From: Reyranella sp.
Lineage (GTDB): Bacteria; Pseudomonadota; Alphaproteobacteria; Reyranellales; Reyranellaceae
Assembly (NCBI RefSeq): GCF_004297265.1
Contig: NZ_SCUT01000040.1
Location: forward strand, 1 to 64,000
Reading direction: 5' to 3'
DNA length: 64,000 bases
The notes beneath the pieces are model-generated. The model searched no databases, was not told where the DNA came from, and was given only the letters and a program-made list of their open reading frames with translations. The first letter of the stretch is position 1; every line of letters starts with the position of its first letter. Positions 10,921 through 19,180 of this stretch are shown one piece after another. Both the position numbers and the translations under genes were made by a program.

Positions 10921-11595
10921 TTGATCGTCGCGGGCGCCGACGGTTGCCGCACCGGCTGGGTAATCTGCCGGCGCGATGGTAACGGCACGCTGGACATTAC
11001 AGTCGTGAAGACCCTCGCCGAGGCCTGCGAGGGTCTTTCCATTCTGGCCGTGGACATGCCGATCGGCCTCGTCGACACGCCTCGCCCCGGCCGTGCCTGC
11101 GAACGCGAAGCCCGCGCCCTCCTGCCCGGCAAGTCCAGTTCGGTCTTCCCCACGCCCTGTCGGCCGGCCCTCGCCTGCACCACGCATGCCGAGGCCCACG
11201 CCCTCAGCAAGACGCTGGGTGTCGGGCTGACACGGCAGACCTTCCATCTCTTCCCGAAGATGCGCGAGGTCGACGCCCTGATGCGTGGCGACGAGGCCGT
11301 GCGCTCGATCGTCCACGAAGCCCATCCCGAACTGGCCTTTGCCCGCATGAACGACGGCAAGCCCGTGCTCAGCAAGAAGCGGCGCCCGGAGGGGTTTGTC
11401 GAGCGCCTCGCGTTGCTCGCCCGCCACGGCTTCCCGTGGGCACCGAGAACGCTGTCCGGGGCGGCCCGCGACGACGTGCTCGATGCCATGGCCGTCTGCC
11501 GCACGGCCCTCCTGATCGCCCAGGGTGCGGCGACGCGCCTCGGGCCTGAGGTGGAGCGCGACCGCCACGGCCTGCCGATGAACATCTGGTTCTAA
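10921..11595 (+). CDS. DUF429 protein, predicted RNase H-like fold
   Basis: A 224-residue DUF429 member. It opens with VAGADGCRTGWV, which matches the family start VAG-DGCR-GW and forces a TTG start at 10921. It then has AVDMPIGL (acidic residue of an RNase H-like fold), EREAR and HPELAFARMN. No function has been established for the family; a nuclease or phosphotransferase activity is only predicted from fold. AGGG lies 8 nt upstream of the TTG. It is 7 bp downstream of icd and probably translated from the same message. Confidence 0.8.
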   Translation: MIVAGADGCRTGWVICRRDGNGTLDITVVKTLAEACEGLSILAVDMPIGLVDTPRPGRACEREARALLPGKSSSVFPTPCRPALACTTHAEAHALSKTLGVGLTRQTFHLFPKMREVDALMRGDEAVRSIVHEAHPELAFARMNDGKPVLSKKRRPEGFVERLALLARHGFPWAPRTLSGAARDDVLDAMAVCRTALLIAQGAATRLGPEVERDRHGLPMNIWF

Positions 11596-11694
11596 GAGAC
11601 TGACAACAATAGGTTCTTCGGAAAAATACAGGTGTGGCACAGCCTGCCCCCTCGCCGGCCGCCATGGGGCGCGCTTCGAGAGGGTGCGACATCC

Positions 11695-11731
11695 GTTTCG
11701 TTTTCTTCGTTTATTTCGTTTGTTTCATTTA
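11695..11731. repeat. T-rich TTTCGTTT quasi-repeat between convergent genes
   Basis: Between the DUF429 gene and the convergent universal stress gene the plus strand carries several imperfect copies of TTTCGTTT in a row, ending in TTTATG. It is strongly AT-rich against the local GC-rich background. No stable hairpin precedes it. It may help termination or simply be a slipped low-complexity tract. Confidence 0.35.
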
Positions 11732-11752
11732 TGCGTCGGAACACCGGCGCGG

Positions 11753-12592
11753 TCAGTGGTAGATGAAGAGCGGCACCGGAGCGCTGTCGAAGAGGTGCCG
11801 TATCGTCGAGCCGAACAGGATCTCCCGAACTCCCCGATGACCGAAGGCTCCCATGACGAGCAGCCGTGCGCCCGTTTCCGACGCGCGGCGCAGCAGGGCA
11901 TCGGCCGGATTCTCGTTCGTTGCGACCGCCTCGACGTCCGCATCGACCTCATGGAGCGCGAGGAAGGAACGGGCCCGTTCGGCGACCCACAGGGCGGCGG
12001 ATTGCTCCCGCCCGACCGACAGGATGCGCGCCCTGGAAGTCCCGAATATCCCCATCAGCGCCGCGATTTGCAGCGCCTTGGCGGCCGGCGCGCTTCCGTC
12101 GTAGGCCACGAGCACGGGTCCGCTGTCCAGCCACTGGGGCCCAGTCACCACGACCGGACGGCAGCCTTTGGCAATGATGTGATCGACGAGCGGCGTCACG
12201 CCGTCGATTGCCTCGAGATGAAATTCGGCGTCCCGGCCGGTGACGACGAGGTCGCACGTCTCGATCATCCGAAGCAGGCCGGCGCGCACGTCCGCTTCCA
12301 TCGTGGCGCATTCGGCATCCATGCCCTCGTCCGCCAGGCAGCGGCGGAACACATCAGGCAGTTCCGCGATCCTTGCCCGCCGTTCGTCCGCCAGCTTCCT
12401 GCGATGCTGCAACCGGTCATGTGCATACTGGACGCCTCCGATCGGAACCGGCTCGACGCGATCGAGGTCGCTGACATCCAGTGCAGTCACGCCTCTTACC
12501 CGGGCTCCGCACTGTCGAGCCAGTGCAACGGCTAGTCCTCGGGCGGCGACAGCGGATGGCGTGTCATCGACGGTAACGAGAATCGAACGCAT
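11753..12592 (-). CDS. Universal stress protein (UspA family, tandem-domain length)
   Basis: A 279-residue protein, twice the length of a single Usp domain. The N-terminal half starts MRSILVTVDDTPSAVAARGLAVAL. The second half begins PVLVAYDGSAPAAKAL and ends with the ATP-binding pattern G-x2-G-x9-GS (GAFGHRGVREILFGST). The first half lacks that glycine pattern, so only the second is likely to bind nucleotide. GAGGGGGG just before the ATG at 12592 decides the start. It follows a Bug receptor gene on the same strand at 98 bp. Confidence 0.88.
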   Translation of the reverse strand: MRSILVTVDDTPSAVAARGLAVALARQCGARVRGVTALDVSDLDRVEPVPIGGVQYAHDRLQHRRKLADERRARIAELPDVFRRCLADEGMDAECATMEADVRAGLLRMIETCDLVVTGRDAEFHLEAIDGVTPLVDHIIAKGCRPVVVTGPQWLDSGPVLVAYDGSAPAAKALQIAALMGIFGTSRARILSVGREQSAALWVAERARSFLALHEVDADVEAVATNENPADALLRRASETGARLLVMGAFGHRGVREILFGSTIRHLFDSAPVPLFIYH

Positions 12593-12690
12593 GCCCCCCC
12601 TCTTCCATGACACCAACGTCAGAGAGACCGTCGGTCACCGCATTGACCTGCATCAACGTAGTGTCAGCGGCAGGACCGACTTGTGCCCCC

Positions 12691-13689
12691 CTACTCCGGC
12701 TTGATCCCGGCGGCCTGCAGCACCGGGACCCAGATCGGTTCCTGTACCTTGAGCCAGTCGGCCAGTTGCTGTGGTGTGCCGCCCATGGCGACGAAGCCGC
12801 GCTTGGCGAGGTCTTCCTTCTGCTCGGGGGTCGCCACGGCGGTGTTCAGCGCCTCGTTCAACTTCGCGATGACGGCTGGCGGCGTGCCTGCGGGTGCCAG
12901 CAGCGTGTAGACGATCGTGCCGTCGACATCGCCCGCGCCCAACTCCTTGAAGGTCGGAATCGTCGGCGCGACCGAGGAGCGCTCGAGCGAGGCCATGGCA
13001 TAGGGCTTGAGCTTGCCGGAAGCGATCTGCTGGGCGACGCTGGTGATGCTCGACATGCCGAGCTTGATGTGGCCGCCCAGCAGGTCGGTGACCAGCGGCC
13101 CTGTCCCGCGGAACGGCACGTGCGTCAGCTTGATGCCGTTCAGCATGGCGAACTGCTCGGTCGACAGGTGCATCGGCGTGGTCAGGCCCGCCGTGCCGTA
13201 CTGCACCGAGCCCGGCGCCGCCTTGGCAGCAGCAATGATCGCCTTCAGGTCGGGCCACGGCGCGTCGAGGCTGCCCACGAGCACGGATTCCTGCTTGGCG
13301 ATGAAGCCGATCGGCACGAAGGCCGTCTTCGCGTCGAAGCCGAGCTTGGCCACGATGTGCGGATAGAGTGGCAGGTTGTTCGCGCTGACCACCATCCAAT
13401 GGCCGTCCGCCGGCTGCTTGGCCACGAACTCGTGGGCGATGCTGCCCCCGCCGCCGCCCTTGTTGTCGACGATCACTGTGCCGGACAGGGCCTTCTGCAT
13501 GGGCTCCTGGATTGCCCGCGCAAGCGAGTCAGTACCGCCCCCCGGCGGAAACGGCACGACGATATGGACGGGTTGAGAGGGAAAGCTCTGCGCCCAGGCC
13601 GGCAATCCGGCCGCCGCAACGGCGGCGGCGGCAGGAAGGCGCAGGACGCCGCGCCTCGACATTGTCGACCGATGACCGTACTTCCGCAT
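12691..13689 (-). CDS. Bug-family TTT substrate-binding protein
   Basis: A 332-residue periplasmic receptor of the Bug/TctC family. The signal contains SRRGVLRL followed by an Ala-rich core and AWAQ, which looks Tat-like. Mature-protein marks are PVHIVVPFPPGGGTDSLAR and VDNKGGGGG (the two ligand-contacting loops), YGTAGLTTPMHLS and VPFRGTGP. GGAGGA 5 nt before the ATG supports the start. No tctA/tctB lies nearby, so this is an orphan receptor that must share membrane components or act in signalling. The ligand, probably a carboxylate, cannot be told from sequence. Confidence 0.9.
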   Translation of the reverse strand: MRKYGHRSTMSRRGVLRLPAAAAVAAAGLPAWAQSFPSQPVHIVVPFPPGGGTDSLARAIQEPMQKALSGTVIVDNKGGGGGSIAHEFVAKQPADGHWMVVSANNLPLYPHIVAKLGFDAKTAFVPIGFIAKQESVLVGSLDAPWPDLKAIIAAAKAAPGSVQYGTAGLTTPMHLSTEQFAMLNGIKLTHVPFRGTGPLVTDLLGGHIKLGMSSITSVAQQIASGKLKPYAMASLERSSVAPTIPTFKELGAGDVDGTIVYTLLAPAGTPPAVIAKLNEALNTAVATPEQKEDLAKRGFVAMGGTPQQLADWLKVQEPIWVPVLQAAGIKPE

Positions 13690-13795
13690 GGCATTCCTCC
13701 ACGGCCTGCTCCCGTGACCGGAGCATTTGCCGTGAAGAAGCCTAGCGCCCGCGCGACACGCGCGGAATCAAAAACCGAGAAGCGTTTCGCTGCGG

Positions 13796-14068
13796 TCAGA
13801 CCATGCCCAGCGCATGCTTGTAGACGTCGAGCAGAGTCTCCTGCTCCGCCCGGTCGGCGGCGTCCATGGAGCGCATCAATACGATCTTGCGCATGGTCTT
13901 CACGTCGTAGCCGACGCCCTTGGCCTCGCTGTAGACGTCCTTGATGTCGCCGCCGATGGCCTTGCGCTCTTCCTCGAGCTTCTCGATCCGCTCGATGAAA
14001 CTCTTCAGGCGGTCGGCCGAGATCGGGCCCGCTTTGGTCTTCTTGGAAATCGCGCTTCCGTCCGGCAT
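13796..14068 (-). CDS. gapR: GapR-family (DUF2312) DNA-binding protein
   Basis: A 90-residue helical protein of the DUF2312 family, whose Caulobacter member GapR is a nucleoid-associated protein that encircles overtwisted AT-rich DNA and aids topoisomerases. The core AGPISADRLKSFIERIEKLE, then a KAIGGDIKDVYSEAKGVGYD segment and MRKIVLMR, follows the family closely. I choose the ATG at 14068 with GGAG about 9 nt upstream over a TTG at 14074. It stands alone between the deacetylase gene and the Bug receptor. Confidence 0.87.
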   Translation of the reverse strand: MPDGSAISKKTKAGPISADRLKSFIERIEKLEEERKAIGGDIKDVYSEAKGVGYDVKTMRKIVLMRSMDAADRAEQETLLDVYKHALGMV

Positions 14069-14174
14069 GTCCAACTACTCCATGGTCCGACCGGCAAGAC
14101 CATAGAAGCGACCACCATGTCCACTCAATTACATCGACGCGCTGAAACGTGGGGATAACGGGGACGGCAGGTCC

Positions 14175-15137
14175 TCACCTGTTGCTCTCTGCACGGGCCG
14201 GGAACCGTGTTCGCCAATGGCGCGCGATGTCAATGCCGCGGCAGAACCAGACCCCTTCGCGGGCCGTCGCATGCTGCAGGAACCTGACGAGGCCGCCTGC
14301 ACGGCCCGGCCGTCCGATCAATCGATCATGCAGGCCAATCGACAGCAGCTTCGGCGCGCCGGCCGCCCCCTCCTCGTAGAGGTAGTCGAAGGCGTCGCGC
14401 ATGTATTCGAAGAAGTCCTGGCCGGTCGAGAAGCCGGAATTCGCATCGAATCGATTGTCGTTGGCCTCGTACGAATACGGGATCACCAGATGCGGAGCGT
14501 GCGCGGTCTCGACCCAGTAGGGCAGCTCGTCGGCGAGCGAGTCCCGGTCGTACAGAAAGCCGCCCTCCTCGGCCACGAGCCGGCGCGTGTTCTCGCCGGG
14601 GCGCCCGGTCATCCAGCCCAGCGGACGGCTGCCGGTGAGGCGTGTCAGGATCTCGACTGCCTGGTGGACATGCTGGCGCTCGGTCACCTCGTCCACCTCG
14701 CCATAGTCGATCCAGCGATAGCCGTGGCTGACCATCTCGTGGCCGCGCTCGACGCACGCCCGCGCGAGCAGCGGATTCTGCTCGAGCGCACGGGCCACTC
14801 CCAGCACGCTCACCGGCACCGAAAAGCGCGCGAAGATGTCGAGGAGCCGCCAGGCGCCCCGCCGGCTGCCATACTCGAAGACCGATTCGACCAGCGGCAC
14901 CCGGCGCCCGGCCTTGGTGTCCACGCCGATGTCGTTCAGCATCCCCTCCGACACCGCATCGCCGTTGGCCAATGTCGATTCACCGCCGCCTTCGATGTTG
15001 AGATTGAAGTTGACCGCGATGCGGGCATTGCCCGGCCAGTGCGGATGGGGCGGCGTCTCGCCATAGCCCACCAGATCGCGGATCTTCATCGGGTCGGGCC
15101 GAACGTCGTCGGCAGCAGCGGGATCGAGTGCGGACAT
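14175..15137 (-). CDS. Polysaccharide-deacetylase-fold hydrolase, PuuE (allantoinase)-like
   Basis: A 320-residue NodB-fold protein. The start RDLVGYGETPPHPHWPGNARIAVNFNLNIEGGGE and the later GHEMVSHGYRWIDYGEVDE match the PuuE branch (metal-independent allantoinase and relatives) rather than chitin deacetylases. Enzymes of this branch hydrolyse ring or open-chain amides. It lies 13 bp downstream of a NicC-like monooxygenase on the same strand, so both probably act on the compound imported by the divergent ABC system. Allantoin is an alternative substrate, but no other purine genes are nearby. GGAG 6 nt before the ATG supports the start. Confidence 0.82.
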   Translation of the reverse strand: MSALDPAAADDVRPDPMKIRDLVGYGETPPHPHWPGNARIAVNFNLNIEGGGESTLANGDAVSEGMLNDIGVDTKAGRRVPLVESVFEYGSRRGAWRLLDIFARFSVPVSVLGVARALEQNPLLARACVERGHEMVSHGYRWIDYGEVDEVTERQHVHQAVEILTRLTGSRPLGWMTGRPGENTRRLVAEEGGFLYDRDSLADELPYWVETAHAPHLVIPYSYEANDNRFDANSGFSTGQDFFEYMRDAFDYLYEEGAAGAPKLLSIGLHDRLIGRPGRAGGLVRFLQHATAREGVWFCRGIDIARHWRTRFPARAESNR

Positions 15138-15150
15138 GGCGGCTCCGGGA

Positions 15151-16281
15151 TCAAAGCGCGGCGTCGAGCGGCGCAGTGCAGGGATCGTAAGCGAAGAACC
15201 AGTCGACCTCCGTCGGCCCGTGCATCCAGGTATTCGCGATCGAGATGCGCTGCACCTCGGCGACCCGCGGGATCCGGTTGGCGGCGTAGCGGCGGAAGGC
15301 CGACTCCGTGTCGGTGGCCTCGACGATGCAGCGATGAAGGATGGCGGCGTCCTCGATCGCCATCGAGCCGCCGGCCGCCATGAACGGCCGCACGGCGTGG
15401 CAGGCGTCGCCCATCAGAACGACGCGGCCTTCATGCCAACGGTCGTTTCGCGGCCGGTCCATGATCGGCCAGACGGTGACGTCCGTCGCCGCCTCGGCGG
15501 CCCGCAGCAGCTCGGGATGGAAGCCTTGGAGCGCCGAAACGAAATCGTCACGCGTCCCGGGGATCGGCGTGCCGTCGCCGTCCCAGCGATCGGCCGGAAT
15601 GGCGGCCATCACATAGACCTCATCCCGTCGCGCCGTCATGTAATAGACGAGCACGTGGCGGTCGGGTCCCCACCATTTGGTGCAATCCCGGATGGCCAGG
15701 TCGCCAAGCCGCTCGGCGGGAAAGACCGCCCGCGGTGCGATTCGCCCGATGAAGCGCGGCTCTTCCTTGCCGAGTATCTCGTCGCGCACCCGCGAGCGAA
15801 TGCCGTCGGCGCCGATCACCATATCGACCTCGACGCTGGCACCGTTGTCGAAGGCCAGACTGATTCCAGTCGAAGTCTCGTCGAGACCCGCCAGCCGATG
15901 GCCGAAGCGGATCGTTCCCGGGGCGAGCGGCGCCTGGAGGATCCGATGCAGATCGGCCCTATGAATGTTGACGAAGGGACCGTCGAAACGCGCTTCGCAG
16001 GTGGCGTCGAAGACGAGTTCGTACAGCGTCTCGCCAGTGTCCCACGCCCGGCTGACGAAGGCATCCGGCCGGATGCCGGTTTCGGTGAAGCTGCGTTCGA
16101 GACCGAGGGACCGCAGGACCTTGGCGACGTTGGCGCCGAGGATGATGCCCGCGCCGATTCTGGAAAAATTCGGCGTCTGCTCATAGACGGCAACGGGGTA
16201 ACCGTCCCGCTGCAACAGAGCCGCCACTGTCAGCCCCGCCAACCCGCCGCCAACAATTGCGATTCGCGTCTGCCGATCCAT
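15151..16281 (-). CDS. FAD-dependent monooxygenase, 6-hydroxynicotinate 3-monooxygenase (NicC)-like
   Basis: A 376-residue class A flavoprotein hydroxylase. It shows the Rossmann motif GGGLAG (11-16), the DG motif VIGADGIRSRVRDEILG and GDACHAVRPFMAAGGSMAIE with FAD-ribityl contacts. Several segments resemble NicC of nicotinate degraders, in particular CTKWWGPDRHVLVYYMT, GFHPELL and ISIANTWMHGPTEVDW. NicC decarboxylatively hydroxylates 6-hydroxynicotinate to 2,5-dihydroxypyridine. The other nic genes are absent here, so a different pyridine or aromatic acid is possible. GAGGTGAG precedes the ATG. A perfect palindromic operator lies 43 bp upstream. Confidence 0.85.
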   Translation of the reverse strand: MDRQTRIAIVGGGLAGLTVAALLQRDGYPVAVYEQTPNFSRIGAGIILGANVAKVLRSLGLERSFTETGIRPDAFVSRAWDTGETLYELVFDATCEARFDGPFVNIHRADLHRILQAPLAPGTIRFGHRLAGLDETSTGISLAFDNGASVEVDMVIGADGIRSRVRDEILGKEEPRFIGRIAPRAVFPAERLGDLAIRDCTKWWGPDRHVLVYYMTARRDEVYVMAAIPADRWDGDGTPIPGTRDDFVSALQGFHPELLRAAEAATDVTVWPIMDRPRNDRWHEGRVVLMGDACHAVRPFMAAGGSMAIEDAAILHRCIVEATDTESAFRRYAANRIPRVAEVQRISIANTWMHGPTEVDWFFAYDPCTAPLDAAL

Positions 16282-16323
16282 CCGCTCACCTCGAAATACG
16301 ATCCCTTGGAGACTCTCCGTAAA

Positions 16324-16341
16324 TCATTCGATATCGAATGA
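16324..16341. promoter_or_regulatory. Palindromic operator, copy 1 (MarR-type, monooxygenase side)
   Basis: TCATTCGATATCGAATGA is a perfect 18-bp palindrome 43 bp upstream of the NicC-like start. It matches copy 2 at 17 of 18 positions. Size and symmetry suit a dimeric winged-helix regulator, and a MarR gene ends the divergent operon. Confidence 0.65.
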
Positions 16342-16482
16342 ATAGGAGCAAATGAGAAAACAAGAGGACGCTCGCCGGGCCTCGATCGCTCGGTAGAGTT
16401 CCATATTTACAGAGAAATATTAGGCAGTATGGCCAAAAGAGAGGCAATTGTCGGCCGACCTCCTTCATGAGCTCTCTCCTTT

Positions 16483-16500
16483 TCATTCGATATGGAATGA
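16483..16500. promoter_or_regulatory. Palindromic operator, copy 2 (importer side)
   Basis: TCATTCGATATGGAATGA differs from copy 1 by one central base, and its flanks extend the symmetry (TTTCATTC / GAATGAAA). It lies 88 bp upstream of the binding-protein start, with centres of the two copies 159 bp apart. Confidence 0.65.
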
Positions 16501-16588
16501 AATATGCAAGGCTGGTGGGACGCTCAATGGCGGCGACGGCGCCGCAGCCTGCCGGGGGCCTTCCCAGTTCGAACCGAGGATGTGATCT

Positions 16589-17566
16589 ATGAAACTGCTT
16601 GGACGTCTCGCCGCCGCGATCGGCCTCGTCGTCGGCATGGCCGGCGCCAGCGCGTTGCCGGCCCGCGCGACCGACGTGAACTTCATCACCGACTTCGGCT
16701 TCAACGGACGGCACGCCTATTTCTACGTCGCGCGCGAGAAGGGCTACTACAAGGAAGCCGGCCTGGACGTGACCTTCCTGCGCGGTCAGGGCTCGGCCGA
16801 TGCGATCAAGAAGGTGGCCGCCGGCCTTGCCACGATCGGCTTCGCCGACGCGGGCTCGCTCGTGCTGGCCCGCGGCAATGACGGCGTGCCAGTGAAGCTG
16901 GTCTCGATCGTCTACGCCCGGCCGCCCCAGGCCATCTTCGCGACCAAGGGAACCGGCATCACCTCTCCCAAGGATCTCGAAGGCAAGACGATCGCCGATA
17001 CCGCGTCGAGCTCGGTCCGCCTGCTGTTCCCCGCCTTCGCCAAGGCAGCCGGCATAGACGCCAGCAAGGTGAAGTGGGTCGTCGCGGAAGGCTCCGCCCT
17101 GCCCTCGCTGCTCGCCAACGGGCGGGTCGACGCGATCGGCCAGTTCTCCGTCGGAGAGCCGCTGATCGCGGCAGCCATCGCGCCGAAGGAAACGGTCCGC
17201 ATCGCCTACAAGGACTCGGGCCTCGACTATTACGGCAACGGTCTGATCGCCTCGGAGGAGACGATCGCCAAGCAGCCTGAGCTGGTGCGCGCCTTCGTCA
17301 AGGCGACGATCAAGGGCATGAAGGACGCGTTCGCCAATCCGGCCGAAGCTGCCGCGATCATGGCCAAGTACCAGAAGGAACTGGCGCCGGCGATCATCGA
17401 GGGCGAGACCAGGCTCGTCGGCGAGCTTGCGACCGTGCCCGGTCAGCCGCTGGGCAGCATCGACCCGAAGAGCATTGCGGGAACCGTCGAGGTCATGTCG
17501 GCCAACTTCACCTTGAAGTCGCCCGTGCAGCCGGCGCAGCTCTACGCGCCGGGCTTCGTCGAATGA
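16589..17566 (+). CDS. ABC transporter substrate-binding protein, NMT1/THI5-like
   Basis: A 325-residue periplasmic protein with a Sec signal peptide (cleavage near ARA-TD, residue 27). It has the NMT1/SsuA-type fold: FITDFGFNGRHAYFYVAREKGYYKEAGLDV is the classical opening, followed by QGSADAIKKVAAGLATIGFAD and GTGITSPKDLEGKTIA. Relatives bind pyrimidines (ThiY), riboflavin or sulfonates. The neighbours suggest an N-heterocyclic or aromatic acid. The stop overlaps the ATPase start (ATGATG), so translation is coupled. The ATG follows GAGG at 9 nt. Confidence 0.88.
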   Translation: MKLLGRLAAAIGLVVGMAGASALPARATDVNFITDFGFNGRHAYFYVAREKGYYKEAGLDVTFLRGQGSADAIKKVAAGLATIGFADAGSLVLARGNDGVPVKLVSIVYARPPQAIFATKGTGITSPKDLEGKTIADTASSSVRLLFPAFAKAAGIDASKVKWVVAEGSALPSLLANGRVDAIGQFSVGEPLIAAAIAPKETVRIAYKDSGLDYYGNGLIASEETIAKQPELVRAFVKATIKGMKDAFANPAEAAAIMAKYQKELAPAIIEGETRLVGELATVPGQPLGSIDPKSIAGTVEVMSANFTLKSPVQPAQLYAPGFVE

Positions 17567-18378
17567 TGGCGGCCGCCGGTGGCCTGGCGGCCGCCCCTCC
17601 GCCGGCGGCGGGCGTGGCAGCCATCGATCTCCGGGGTGTGAGCAAGCACTACCCCGCCGCGGCGGGAACGTCGGTCCATGCGCTCGGACCGATCGACCTG
17701 CACATTCCGACCGGCAGCTTCGTCGCCGTGGTCGGCCCGTCCGGCTGCGGCAAGTCCACCCTGCTGCGGCTGGTCGCCGGCCTCGAAATGCCCGACGGCG
17801 GCACGATGATGCGCTATGGAACGCCGCTCGACGCGCCCTCCCATGAGGTGGGGATCGTCTTCCAGGAGCACGTACTGTTCCCCTGGAACACGGTGCTGGA
17901 GAACGTGCTGCTCCCCGCCGACGTGCTCGCGCTGCCCAGGGCGGCGGCGCGGGAACGCGCCCTGCGCCTTCTCGAAATGACCGGCCTCGCGGCGTTCGCA
18001 AATCATCGCCCCCAGATGCTGTCCGGCGGCATGCGCCAGCGTGCGGCGCTCTGCCGGGCCCTGCTCGCGGATCCGCGCCTGCTGCTGCTCGACGAGCCGT
18101 TCGGCGCGCTCGATGCGCTGACGCGCGAGGAGCTTTCGCTCGAACTGTCGGGCCTCTGGCAGGATCTCGGACGAACCGCCTTCCTGATCACGCATGACAT
18201 CGAGGAGGCGATCCTGCTCAGCGACCGTGTGCTGGTCATGTCCCCGCGCCCCGGCCGCATCCGTGCCGACATCGCGATCGACCTGCCGCGCCCGCGCAAT
18301 GCCGACACGCCGAGACTGCCGCGCTTCCAGGCGCTGAAGCAGGAAATCCGCGACATCATCTTCGACCGCCGGGCCTGA
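17563..18378 (+). CDS. ABC transporter ATPase, TauB/SsuB/ThiZ type
   Basis: A 271-residue nucleotide-binding subunit with Walker A GPSGCGKST, Q-loop VFQEHVLFPWNTVLENV, signature LSGGMRQR, Walker B LLLLDEP and the H-loop LITHDIEEAI. This architecture belongs to importers for taurine, sulfonates, nitrate or HMP/pyrimidines. It has a leader of about 25 residues (Ala/Pro-rich) before the domain. It overlaps the binding-protein gene by 4 bp and is followed by the permease after 3 bp. Confidence 0.92.
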   Translation: MMAAAGGLAAAPPPAAGVAAIDLRGVSKHYPAAAGTSVHALGPIDLHIPTGSFVAVVGPSGCGKSTLLRLVAGLEMPDGGTMMRYGTPLDAPSHEVGIVFQEHVLFPWNTVLENVLLPADVLALPRAAARERALRLLEMTGLAAFANHRPQMLSGGMRQRAALCRALLADPRLLLLDEPFGALDALTREELSLELSGLWQDLGRTAFLITHDIEEAILLSDRVLVMSPRPGRIRADIAIDLPRPRNADTPRLPRFQALKQEIRDIIFDRRA

Positions 18379-18381
18379 GCG

Positions 18382-19143
18382 ATGAGCGCGTCTCCGTCCT
18401 CGCGCCTCGCCGGCCGCGCCACCATCCCCGTGGTCTATCTGGTGCTGCTGGTCGCCTGGGAACTGTCCGTCCGCGTCTTCGCGGTTCCCGCCTGGATCCT
18501 GCCCGCCCCGACCGAGATCGGAAGAACGGCCGTGCAGTGGGCGCCCGAGCTCGGCTTCAACAGTCTCGTGACCTTGCGCGAAACCCTCGTGGGCTTCCTG
18601 CTCGCCATCGCGCTCTCCCTGCCGCTGGCCGTGCTCATCGCCCTGAACGCGACCGCTCGCAGGCTGCTCTACCCGATCCTGCTCGGCCTGCAGTCGGTGC
18701 CCAAGGTCGCTGTGGCTCCCCTGATCATCCTGTGGCTCGGTCTGTCCGAATGGCCGAAGATCGTGATCGTCGTCCTGGTCTGCTTCTTCCCGATCCTGGT
18801 CAACCTGATCGCCGGACTGGAAGCCGCGCCACGCACGATGCTCGACCTCATGCGCTCGCTGGGCGCGTCGCAGCACATGATCTTCCGGCGCTTGAGGATT
18901 CCAGTAGCGCTGCCGCACTTCTTCACCGGCTGCAAGGTGGCGGTGACCTTTGCCGTCATCGGCTCGGTCATCGGCGAGTTCGTGGCGGCGCAGGAGGGGC
19001 TCGGCTATCTCATCCTCATCTCGACGTCGCAGTCGCAGACTCCGCTCGCCTTTGCCGCCATCGCCCTGCTGACCCTGCTCAGCATCGCACTCTTCCATGG
19101 CATCGAATGGATCGAGCGCCGGGTCGTCGACTGGACGCCCTGA
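18382..19143 (+). CDS. ABC transporter permease, TauC/SsuC/ThiX type
   Basis: A 253-residue inner-membrane subunit with about six hydrophobic helices. The cytoplasmic coupling segment EAAPRTMLDLMRSLGASQHM, then IFRRLRIPVALPHFFTG, is the EAA motif that docks on the ATPase. One gene implies a homodimeric channel. It is the third gene of the import operon and precedes the MarR gene by 37 bp. Confidence 0.92.
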   Translation: MSASPSSRLAGRATIPVVYLVLLVAWELSVRVFAVPAWILPAPTEIGRTAVQWAPELGFNSLVTLRETLVGFLLAIALSLPLAVLIALNATARRLLYPILLGLQSVPKVAVAPLIILWLGLSEWPKIVIVVLVCFFPILVNLIAGLEAAPRTMLDLMRSLGASQHMIFRRLRIPVALPHFFTGCKVAVTFAVIGSVIGEFVAAQEGLGYLILISTSQSQTPLAFAAIALLTLLSIALFHGIEWIERRVVDWTP

Positions 19144-19180
19144 ACTCGCGCGTGCAATGACGGGCCTCGACGGAGGAAAG

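Larger units (their letters stand above)
16282..16588. promoter_or_regulatory. Divergent control region of the monooxygenase and ABC importer
   Basis: 307 bp without a gene, AT-rich in the middle, between two divergent catabolic operons. It holds two copies of an 18-bp palindrome (16324-16341 and 16483-16500). Between them is a short inverted repeat ATATTT-ACAGAG-AAATAT (16403-16420). On the minus strand TTGCTC and AATGAT 17 bp apart could form a promoter overlapping the first palindrome. I see no ORF with a ribosome-binding site inside. Confidence 0.6.
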
